The position numbers and the translations under genes are program-made. The notes below the pieces were generated by a model that saw nothing but the letters and a program-made list of their open reading frames with translations, was not told the DNA's origin and did no database searches. From Emticicia aquatilis (lineage in GTDB: Bacteria; Bacteroidota; Bacteroidia; Cytophagales; Spirosomataceae), in NCBI RefSeq assembly GCF_014644295.1, contig NZ_BMKK01000010.1, positions 1 to 64,000 on the forward strand: a DNA stretch of 64,000 nucleotides, written 5' to 3'. This document shows positions 55,413 to 62,782 of the stretch, piece after piece (the stretch's first letter is position 1; every line of letters starts with the position of its first letter).

Positions 55413-56879
55413 ATGAAACTAAATATTACACTACTTACATCTATATTTCAAATATTAATTTTTCAAAAAATGTACTCACAAATTCCACATATTGAGTGGC
55501 AAAGATGCTATGGAGGGACAGGAAATGAGTATATAAGAGACCTAATTCCAACTAAGGATGGTAATTATATTGTAATGGGTAGCACTACTTCTCTTGATGG
55601 TGACGTTGGACCACGCATAATTACTGATGCAGACGCTTGGGTCCTAAAATTTAATAAACGAGGGGATATTATTTGGTCTAAAACTTTATTTAATAGAGGA
55701 TACTATGGTGTAGCTCTTGCAGGAAACGAAACTGAAAATGAGGACATATTGATATCAGCTTACGTGTATTCTAGTGACGCATGGGGGTTTAAACTAAATA
55801 AAAATGGTAATAAAATTTGGAGTAAATATGGTATCCCATTGGTCAGTCAACAAATTATTAAAGATTTTGAACCTAACAAATTTGTAGGGATTAGAAATAC
55901 TTATAATATAAATCATCAATCCAGCTCTGACTTCACATTAGCCAAAATTGATACAACAGGATTGGCTTCCTATGATAATAAATATGGAGGAAATCGTACT
56001 GAAAATGTTTACTCAGTTACAAAAACAACAGATAATTGCTATATCATGGTTGGGTGGACTTTTTCAAATAATAGTGGAGATGTTGGAATTAATAATGCTC
56101 GAGAGGACAGTGGCGATATTTGGGTTGTCAAAATTAATTCTACTGGAAATATTATTTGGCAAAAAAGTTTGGGTAAAGCAAATGTTTGGGAAGAGTGCTT
56201 TTCAGTTGTTTCAGATGGAGCAGGTGGGTGTGTTTTAGCGGGTACTTTTTATCCAAGTACCTATGATGCAATTCCTGACATTGGCATCTATCATCTCGAT
56301 AATTTAGGTAATCTTGTATGGCAAAAAAACTATGGAGGAACTGGCTCAGAAAGACCTACTTGTATTGCAAAAGATATTGACGGTGGTTATGTAGTTTCAG
56401 CTAGGACAAACTCAACTAATGGAAATATTTCTGGTTATCATGGAGGAGATTATGATGGATGGTTACTAAAAGTTGATAGGAATGGTAATTTAGTTTGGCA
56501 AATATGTTTAGGAGGTAGTTCAGTTGATGAGCTTCAAAGAGTATATGTTACTCCCGGAGGAGACTATATTGTAGCAGGCTATACAAAAAGTAATGATGGA
56601 GATGTAAGCGGATATCATGGTAGTAATCCAAATCAAGAATGGGGGGACTCTTGGATTTTACGCTTATCAAATTCATATTGTTCAAATTCAGAATATATTA
56701 CTTCTACAATTTCTAATTCACAAACTTTTAAGACAAATAGTACAATAACTGCATTAAATACTATAACTAATACTGGAAATGTTATTTACAATGCAAAAAA
56801 TAACATTATTCTGAATCCAGGCTTTCAAGTAAGTCAAAATGGAAAGTTCTATGCGGTTGTTGATGGATGTGATAATTAA
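55413..56879 (+). CDS. Secreted repeat protein, probable C-terminal 3-coathanger stack
   Basis: Signal peptide (LNITLLTSIFQILIFQKMYSQ). Residues about 25-430 are about seven repeats of the type W-x-K/Q-x-x-GG-x-x-x-E-x-x-x-S-x-x-x-x-DGGYI-x-x-G-x-T-x-S-x-DGD (beta-propeller-like). The last 60 residues (FKTNSTITALNTITNTGNVIYNAKNNIILNPGFQVSQNGKFYAVVDGC) match the 3-coathanger stack domain of Bacteroidota surface proteins. Likely exported and surface-located, possibly via a type IX system. An adhesive or scaffolding role is inference. Confidence 0.85.
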   Translation: MKLNITLLTSIFQILIFQKMYSQIPHIEWQRCYGGTGNEYIRDLIPTKDGNYIVMGSTTSLDGDVGPRIITDADAWVLKFNKRGDIIWSKTLFNRGYYGVALAGNETENEDILISAYVYSSDAWGFKLNKNGNKIWSKYGIPLVSQQIIKDFEPNKFVGIRNTYNINHQSSSDFTLAKIDTTGLASYDNKYGGNRTENVYSVTKTTDNCYIMVGWTFSNNSGDVGINNAREDSGDIWVVKINSTGNIIWQKSLGKANVWEECFSVVSDGAGGCVLAGTFYPSTYDAIPDIGIYHLDNLGNLVWQKNYGGTGSERPTCIAKDIDGGYVVSARTNSTNGNISGYHGGDYDGWLLKVDRNGNLVWQICLGGSSVDELQRVYVTPGGDYIVAGYTKSNDGDVSGYHGSNPNQEWGDSWILRLSNSYCSNSEYITSTISNSQTFKTNSTITALNTITNTGNVIYNAKNNIILNPGFQVSQNGKFYAVVDGCDN

Positions 56880-57396
56880 AAAACTCACACGTCCTCCCAA
56901 TTTGGTACTTTTTACAAACAGAATAAATACGAGTTTTTCAAGGGGTTTTTATATTTTACTGACGACAGTAAAGCCTTTTTTTAGTTCATTGGGGGTCTTT
57001 TTATATCGCTTCAGACAGGCAAGTAGCGAAATTCTAAAAGCTGCTTGTTTTATTCCTAAAAGTAGCTATTTTTATTCTGCATTTCGGGCGTTCAAAATTA
57101 GTTTGGGGACATCAAAAATGCGTGGTATTTGCTCAAATTTCACTCCGACAAATAAATTCTTTTGCTTTTCATTTTCTTTTTTCAGAACTTGGTATGCAGA
57201 TTTGGTCAGCGACTTTCGATTAGAGTAGTTTCTACGATTTTTATCATCTTAGCACGCAGCTCTGTCGGTGGACATCAAATTGGAGCAGTTCGCATAGTTG
57301 GTTTGTCTCCAACACGAGCAAATAAGTAAAAGTTTGATAAATCAATTAATAAACTCAAAATCTAACCCCGAATCTTCTCATTTGCGGTCGTTGGAA
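56880..57396 (+). repeat. Unique spacer, then module B with attC43
   Basis: The first about 230 nt have no family match and no gene; CAGACAGGCAAGTAGCGAAAT is the first recognisable piece. Family B then follows (GCGTGGTATTTGCTCAAA, AGAACTTGGTATGCAG). attC43 is 57308-57396, arms GCAAATAAG/CTCATTTGC; it is the last intact site. Confidence 0.85.
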
Positions 57397-57449
57397 AAAT
57401 TTTAAACGAATCGGTAGTGGGTAATATCGGCATACATTGAATTTTTGAG

Positions 57450-57457
57450 TATCTTTG
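57450..57457 (+). promoter_or_regulatory. Probable promoter box of the IS
   Basis: TATCTTTG, a perfect TAnnTTTG box, directly behind the left inverted repeat and 4 nt before the InsA start. Confidence 0.5.
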
Positions 57458-57461
57458 TGGC

Positions 57462-57734
57462 ATGGCAACGATAAATTTAATGTGTGTTCACTGCGAAAGC
57501 GAAAAGGTAGTAAAATGCAGTCTTCATCCCGATACAGGTAAACAGCGTTATCTCTGCAAAGAGTGCGGACGAAGATTTGTAAATGGTTATACATGGAGAG
57601 CAAATGACCCTACAATCAAGGCATTGATAATCAGTATGAGTCATAATGGAAGTGGGACAAGAGATATAGAAAGAGTCTTAAAAGTAGCCCGTCAAACCGT
57701 GAGCAATACTTTTAAAAAAAAGCCTCAGAAGTAA
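57462..57734 (+). CDS. InsA-like protein of IS1 family
   Basis: 90 residues: zinc-finger CVHC...CKEC (8-11, 31-34) and helix-turn-helix ISMSHNGSGTRDIERVLKVARQTVSNTF. In IS1 elements InsA is a repressor and the N-terminal part of the InsAB' transposase made by -1 frameshifting. The run of eight A near 57715 is at the expected place. Confidence 0.85.
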   Translation: MATINLMCVHCESEKVVKCSLHPDTGKQRYLCKECGRRFVNGYTWRANDPTIKALIISMSHNGSGTRDIERVLKVARQTVSNTFKKKPQK

Positions 57735-58200
57735 GTTATGTAAATACAGAGCTCTTAAAAAAGCTACCAGACCACCAAGAGCGAGAATCACTAAAAAGGC
57801 TTGATTGTCAAGTATTTATATCATCAGAAGCAGATGAACAATGGAGTTTCATAGGCTCCAAAAAGACTCAAAGGTGGCTATGGTATATATTGGAAAAACA
57901 GACACGGAAAGTAATAGCCTTTACTTTTGGACCGAGAACAGATGCCACTTTTAAAAAGCTTTTAGGCTTATTTGACCAATGTAAAATTGACCGAATAGAT
58001 ACTGACGGGGAGCCTACAATAGAGTTTGGTTCAGACCTATGCATCGAATTGGAAAGGCTTTCACTTGGAGAATTGAACGTAAAAATCTTGATTTGAGAAC
58101 AAGAATAAAACGCCTAAATCGACGAACTATTGGATTTTCTAAATCTGAAATTGTACATGATTCGGTCATTGGATTATTCATAAATCAGTATATGTTTTAG
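57735..58200 (+). pseudogene. InsB-like transposase, frameshifted
   Basis: The InsB frame carries DEQWSFIGSKKTQRWLWYIL and RTDATFKKLLGLF, then breaks at GACGGGGAGCC (about 58007), where a T seems to be missing (expected TGG before GGA). In the next frame the protein continues as GAYNRVWFRPMHRIGKAFTW, then RIERKNLDLRTRIKRLNRRTIGFSKSEIVHDSVIG to a stop near 58200. The transposase is therefore inactive. Confidence 0.85.
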
Positions 58201-58229
58201 AATATATGCCGATATTAACCATTACCGAT

Positions 58230-58500
58230 AGATTTACTCTTTAGTCTGAAGATTTTTTTGCTTTTCATCTTCTTTTTTTAGAACTTGATAAGCAGACTGG
58301 GCTAAGATATATAGGCAAAGTTGTTTCTTCTATCATCCTAACATTCTATTTGTTAAATTGGTAGATGCTATAATTAAAGCTGGCTTAGCTACAAAAAGCA
58401 TTGTTTTAAGACATAAAAACAACTATGAACTCAAAATCTAATTTCAAAACAAAATCTCAATTTCGTGTTCTCTAAGATATGTAAAACCTTGATATTTTTA
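58230..58500 (+). repeat. Decayed module B, end of the array
   Basis: TTTTTGCTTTTCATCTTC, AGAACTTGATAAGCAGACTGG and AAAGTTGTTTCTTC correspond to the B core with substitutions and deletions; AACTCAAAATCTAATTTC recalls the attC spacer, but neither TCCAAC nor GTTGGAA remains. It marks the right end of the array. Confidence 0.75.
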
Positions 58501-58591
58501 TTGCATTTATGGACAAGTACGAGCTAATTTGAAGCAAAACTTCTCAGTTTTTAATCTACTATCAATCATCGATAATTAAAACTCTATTCCA

Positions 58592-60859
58592 TTAATTTAC
58601 GATTATTTCATCTACTAATAGCCAGGCTTTTCCACCTGCACCATACTCCCCTGCTGGGATTATGCCTTTATTTTTTGCAAATACCTTTATGAAACGTGCT
58701 TGAGTCGGTTTGATGATAGCATTGATTTTATTTATTCCATTAACTGAGAATTCACTTGTGCTATATACTTCTTGATAGTTAACTCCATCGGTAGATAGTG
58801 AAAAAGTCAGCACATTAGGTTCCCACATTCTTTGCCAGTGATACTTCAATAGATTCAATCCAATTTGAGAAACACTTTGAGTACTTTCTAAATCAATAAT
58901 GGCTTCCAAATCTTCTCCACTAAAACCTACCCATTGGCCATTGTTGTACCGACTATTTCCTGCTAAACCATTTCCCAGTGCAAACTGAATTGAAGGATTA
59001 TAATTTGCTTTAGGCTGATTTTTGAGTGTAATATTTTTAGCAATTGCTTTATGATATGTAAAGTTTTGTTCTAATATTTTTCCGTACGGCTTATTCTCAA
59101 CAAATAACTGGGCTTTCAATATGGTGCTTTTTTCAATAGCAATATGGTCTTTAAAAATACTATCTTGAGGAGTGGGATTCTTTCTATTTAAAGTATAATG
59201 GATTTTGGCATTTGGTAAAGTTGATGCAAGATGAATAATGCTCTTACCCGATTTCTCCATCAAAAAAACATAATTTAATTCTTCAAAACGATTGAAGTAG
59301 TTTACATTTTTGTGCTGTAAAAAAAGCCTATTTTGACGTAATCTACTCAGGAAATCATCATAATCTTTCAATTCCTTAGGTGTCCATGCAATTTCTGCCA
59401 GTGCCAAAGCCCTTGGAAAAGTCATATATTCCACTTGCTCGGAGCTTGGCATATATTCTGTCCAAACGTTGGCTTGTACACCTTTGATAAAAGGATAATA
59501 GGCTTCTTGTAGGTCTTTTGTATGTGGTTCATAACTGTAAACTTTTGTCAAAGATGTATATCCTGCGGCAGCGGTCGGTTCGTCTGAATGCAATGATTGA
59601 TAATAATCTAAGTATAAATGACTTTCGGGGGTCATTATAACTTCGTGTTTTTGTTGGGCGGCAGCAATGCCACCTGCTTCTCCACGCCAACTCATCACAG
59701 TTGCATTCGGACTCAAACCACCTTCCAGAATTTCATCCCAACCAATAATTTCACGACCTTTTCCATTCAAATATTTTTCAATTCTTTGTATAAAGTAGCT
59801 TTGCAGTTCATGTTCATCCGCTAAACCTTGAGTTTTTATACGTTGTTGGCATTTTGGGCAGGCTTTCCAACGTACTTTTGGGCATTCATCACCACCGATA
59901 TGTATATATTTTGAAGAAAAAAGTGGTAAGACTTCGTCTAAGACATCTTGTAAAAACGAAAAAGTTTTATCATTTCCTGCACAAAAGACTTCATCAAAAA
60001 CTCCCCAGAAAGTAGCAGTTTGATAGCCTTCCTGACGACACCCAAATTCTGGATAAGCAGCTAAAGCAGCAGAAGCATGGCCAGGCATTTCTATTTCAGG
60101 GATAATTGTAACGTGTCTTTGAGTGGCATACCTCACCAACTCTTTCACTTCCAGCTGGGTATAAAATCCGCCATAAGGTTTCCCATCAAAGCGGTGTGGC
60201 GAATCTTTTTTATGGCCTATAATTGTCTCTTGACGATACGCCGCAACAGTTTGTAGGCGAGGATATTTCTTTATTTCTATCCGCCAACCTTGGTCATCAG
60301 TCAAGTGCCAATGAAATGTATTGAGCTTGTAGGAAGCCAATAAATCTATATATTTTTTAAGAAACGAAATTGGAAACATATTGCGACCCACATCTAAATG
60401 CAAGCCACGATACGCAAATCGAGGATAATCTTCAATGCGACAAGCGGGAATAGATTTCGATTGAACTGATAATTGAATAAGACTTTGAACTCCATAAAAT
60501 ACTCCAGCGACATCATGGCCAATAATAGAAATCTGCGATGAACTGACCGTAAGAAAATACCCTTCTCTATTACGAACTTTCACCGAATCTATTCTCAATT
60601 CAATAGCTTGCTTTGATTTATTGGTAATGGCGAAAGAAAAGTGGTGTATATGCTGCAAAGCGGTTTGTAAAAACTTAGCGTTTGCTTCAAGAGATTTTTC
60701 AGCTAAAATCGTGGTTTGCTTATCGAAAATAAAAGAACCTGTCTCATAGGTAATTGAGACAGGTTTAGGAATAATTGCCAAAGTTTTTTGTGTCTGCTGA
60801 GCAAATCCCAAACAGTTGTAAATACACAAAATACCTACCAGTAAGGTTCTTTTTAGCAT
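58592..60859 (-). CDS. Beta-N-acetylhexosaminidase (GH20)
   Basis: 755 residues with a signal peptide (KRTLLVGILCIYNCLGFAQ). A GH20 N-terminal domain (about 28-140) is followed by the catalytic barrel with RGLHLDVGRN (151-160), WHLTDDQGWRIEIK (184-197) and the catalytic pair D324-E325 in HIGGDECP. The C-terminal 180 residues contain a beta-sandwich domain similar to chitobiase C-terminal or discoidin modules. The enzyme removes terminal GlcNAc/GalNAc from chitin-like or host glycans in the periplasm. It belongs to the chromosomal flank and is ordinary for this phylum. Confidence 0.93.
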   Translation of the reverse strand: MLKRTLLVGILCIYNCLGFAQQTQKTLAIIPKPVSITYETGSFIFDKQTTILAEKSLEANAKFLQTALQHIHHFSFAITNKSKQAIELRIDSVKVRNREGYFLTVSSSQISIIGHDVAGVFYGVQSLIQLSVQSKSIPACRIEDYPRFAYRGLHLDVGRNMFPISFLKKYIDLLASYKLNTFHWHLTDDQGWRIEIKKYPRLQTVAAYRQETIIGHKKDSPHRFDGKPYGGFYTQLEVKELVRYATQRHVTIIPEIEMPGHASAALAAYPEFGCRQEGYQTATFWGVFDEVFCAGNDKTFSFLQDVLDEVLPLFSSKYIHIGGDECPKVRWKACPKCQQRIKTQGLADEHELQSYFIQRIEKYLNGKGREIIGWDEILEGGLSPNATVMSWRGEAGGIAAAQQKHEVIMTPESHLYLDYYQSLHSDEPTAAAGYTSLTKVYSYEPHTKDLQEAYYPFIKGVQANVWTEYMPSSEQVEYMTFPRALALAEIAWTPKELKDYDDFLSRLRQNRLFLQHKNVNYFNRFEELNYVFLMEKSGKSIIHLASTLPNAKIHYTLNRKNPTPQDSIFKDHIAIEKSTILKAQLFVENKPYGKILEQNFTYHKAIAKNITLKNQPKANYNPSIQFALGNGLAGNSRYNNGQWVGFSGEDLEAIIDLESTQSVSQIGLNLLKYHWQRMWEPNVLTFSLSTDGVNYQEVYSTSEFSVNGINKINAIIKPTQARFIKVFAKNKGIIPAGEYGAGGKAWLLVDEIIVN

Positions 60860-60927
60860 AGAATTTATGTAGTTAAACCATCATCAAAGAGTAATGCTTT
60901 TACAGTCTAAACTTTGACGATGATATG

Positions 60928-61998
60928 TTATTTCCAGTTTTTTCTTAAAAATCTCAACCAGTTTCCGTGCATGATATTCTCAATATCGGTTGATGAATAC
61001 CCTCTTTGCTCAAGAATTATTGTTACTTTCTGCAAATCTGCAATCGTATCCAAATCATACGGACTTTGTTCTAAACCAAAAGCCCCGTCGAGGTCAGAAC
61101 CAATACCTACATGAAGAGCATTACCTGCCAACTGACAGATATGGTCAAGGTGGTCAACCATTACGGCTAAATTACAGTTCATACCAATCGGGGTTGATTT
61201 TCCTCTTACCCAATCGGGTACCATCATCCAAGCATCTAAAGCTCCACCAATAACAGCACCTCTACTGATGAGTTCTTTTATTTGTTCATCACTAAACTGT
61301 CGATTATGATTGACCAAACTTCTACATAAATTATGACTTGCCCAAATTGCTCCATGAAAATGCTCCATTGCTTCCCAAAAACTATCATCACATAGATGAG
61401 TAGCATCTAAAATGATACCCAAACGCTCCATTTCTTTAAGCAAAGCTTGGCCATTCGGCCCCATAAAACCTGTTGCATCAGTGCCTTGTGCATATCTGCC
61501 AGGGCCATAATGTGCAGGGCCGATTGCTCTAAGTCCATATTTATAAGCATGCTCTACATGGTCGATTGTCACCAATGAATCGGCACCTTCAAGGCTCAAA
61601 ATATAACCAATCGGCTTATGGTCGTTTGGAGTTCCATCATTCCAAAGCTTTAGGTGGTTTTCTAAGGTTTCAAGGTTATGGATTTGGGTCATTTCGCCAC
61701 ATTCTTCCATACTTTTATACCAAGCAAGCTGTCCTTGGGTTTGTGACCATGCTTGCTCGGGCGAAAACCAACCTGGCAATGAGCTATCGGGTTTGACAAA
61801 TCTTGCAATTTGTGTGGCTACGACCAGACCGATATTTCCTTTTCTTAGAGCGGGAAAAGTCACAGTTCCTTTGGCACGGTCGGGCTTATCGTTCATGCCA
61901 GCCTCTCTTACTCGTACTTCTTCAACAGGCAATCGTAAATCTCGATTCCATTCCATTGCGTTCATACTAAGGTCGAGATGAGCATCTATTATAAACAT
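60928..61998 (-). CDS. Dipeptidase, peptidase family M19 (renal dipeptidase-like)
   Basis: 356 residues without a signal peptide. Metal ligands in the family pattern: H7 and D9 (DAHLD), E137 (LSLEGAD), H201 (DATHL), H222 (SHNLCR); GSDLDGAFG near 298 completes the site. Membrane-dipeptidase relatives hydrolyse dipeptides, sometimes D-amino-acid containing. It lies between GH20 and RidA genes on the same strand and may form a transcription unit with them. Confidence 0.88.
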   Translation of the reverse strand: MFIIDAHLDLSMNAMEWNRDLRLPVEEVRVREAGMNDKPDRAKGTVTFPALRKGNIGLVVATQIARFVKPDSSLPGWFSPEQAWSQTQGQLAWYKSMEECGEMTQIHNLETLENHLKLWNDGTPNDHKPIGYILSLEGADSLVTIDHVEHAYKYGLRAIGPAHYGPGRYAQGTDATGFMGPNGQALLKEMERLGIILDATHLCDDSFWEAMEHFHGAIWASHNLCRSLVNHNRQFSDEQIKELISRGAVIGGALDAWMMVPDWVRGKSTPIGMNCNLAVMVDHLDHICQLAGNALHVGIGSDLDGAFGLEQSPYDLDTIADLQKVTIILEQRGYSSTDIENIMHGNWLRFLRKNWK

Positions 61999-62056
61999 AG
62001 TTTCAGCGAAATATTTTATTTAAAAAATAAGAGAAATTTATTCAAGCTACTTCTAC

Positions 62057-62539
62057 TTAATCATTTAACTCAAATAAAGCCTCTACCTCTACTGGAATAT
62101 TATCAGGCAAAGAACCCATTCCAACTGCACTTCTTACTCCTATCCCATTTTCGGTTCCCCAAACCTCAGCAAAGAGTTCGCTGCAACCATTGATAACGTA
62201 CGGGTGGCGTTCAAAATCAGGTGTGCAATTTACCATACCTAAAACTTTAATAACTCTTTTTACTCGGTCAAGGCTACCGATGTGTGTTTTGATTGTAGAA
62301 AGCATCGTTAAGCCAACTTGACGTGCAGCCAATTTGCCTTGCTCAATATCTAAATCTTGTCCGATTCGGCCAATTATCAAGCTTTTATCATCTTGCACAG
62401 GCCCATGTCCCGATAAGTATAAATATTTTCCATCAATCAAGTATGGCTTATACACTCCCAAAGGCGTTGGAGCAGGTGGAAGAGAAAGTTGTAGTGTGTC
62501 CAATGCTTCTTCTGGACTGATTGTTTCAATGATAGTCAT
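62057..62539 (-). CDS. RidA-family protein (YjgF/YER057c/UK114)
   Basis: 160 residues, length usual for long RidA relatives. Typical YjgF-type elements: YLIDGKYLYLSGHGPV, GRIGQDLDIEQGKLAARQVGLTMLSTI, VNCTPDFERHPYVINGCSELFAEVWG, and GVRSAVGMGSLPDNIPVEVEALFEL. The family includes enamine/imine deaminases, but this branch lacks an obvious known assignment. Encoded upstream of the dipeptidase on the same strand. Confidence 0.88.
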   Translation of the reverse strand: MTIIETISPEEALDTLQLSLPPAPTPLGVYKPYLIDGKYLYLSGHGPVQDDKSLIIGRIGQDLDIEQGKLAARQVGLTMLSTIKTHIGSLDRVKRVIKVLGMVNCTPDFERHPYVINGCSELFAEVWGTENGIGVRSAVGMGSLPDNIPVEVEALFELND

Positions 62540-62782
62540 GTTGTTAATTGCTCTAAAGGCGTTTTGTTGATTTATTTATTTGTGTGATTTTCAATTTGCA
62601 CCATCTAAATTGCTACAATAAGAATTCTTTTAGAAATCATGGGTATAAATACAAATTGACAGTATTTTTCTGCTAATTGATTTTCGTTTGATGAAAGAAT
62701 ACTTATCAAGTAGTAGCAAAATTCTCTCGAAAATTGCCACTACTAATAAGCGTTTTTATAGATTGAATTGAATAGATGCTAA

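Larger units (their letters stand above)
57410..58229 (+). mobile_element. IS1-family insertion sequence, inactivated
   Basis: Imperfect terminal inverted repeats of about 29 bp: left 57410-57438 (ATCGGTAGTGGGTAATATCG...), right 58201-58229, whose complement reads ATCGGTAATGGTTAATATCG. It encodes InsA- and InsB-like parts in different frames. No clear target duplication at the ends, so one flank may have been lost. It sits 13 nt after attC43. Confidence 0.85.
1..58500 (+). other. Integron-like gene-cassette array
   Basis: At least 43 attC-like sites are spaced 0.5-3.2 kb apart in one orientation, each followed closely by a gene and preceded by a conserved non-coding module. R''-like TCCAAC and R'-like GTTGGAA boxes bracket L-box pairs and an AT-rich spacer, as in attC sites. 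42 complete cassettes lie between the first and last site; the array continues beyond the left edge. No tyrosine recombinase is visible, so whether this is a complete integron or an integrase-less cluster cannot be decided here. Cassette boundaries below are taken at the G of GTTGGAA. Confidence 0.85.

Noticed and set aside
2668-57228. Recurring 60-130-codon frames in the modules (for example MRGIFSNFTPKNKFFCFSIS... and MVFLPTFLRFSKFYPTHLLF...)
   Set aside because: They recur because the DNA is repeated. Indels and stops break the frame between copies, start codons are not conserved, and the paired hairpin positions explain the conservation better.
2845-57396. attC hairpins as intrinsic terminators
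   Set aside because: The stems are interrupted by long AT-rich spacers and are not followed by T runs; core boxes and position fit attC sites.
1-58500. CRISPR array
   Set aside because: Repeats are hundreds of bases long, imperfect and separated by genes; there are no short identical repeats with unique spacers and no cas genes.
1-58500. Group II introns or retrons as the origin of the modules
   Set aside because: No reverse transcriptase is encoded anywhere in the window and no domain V-like hairpin was recognised in the modules.
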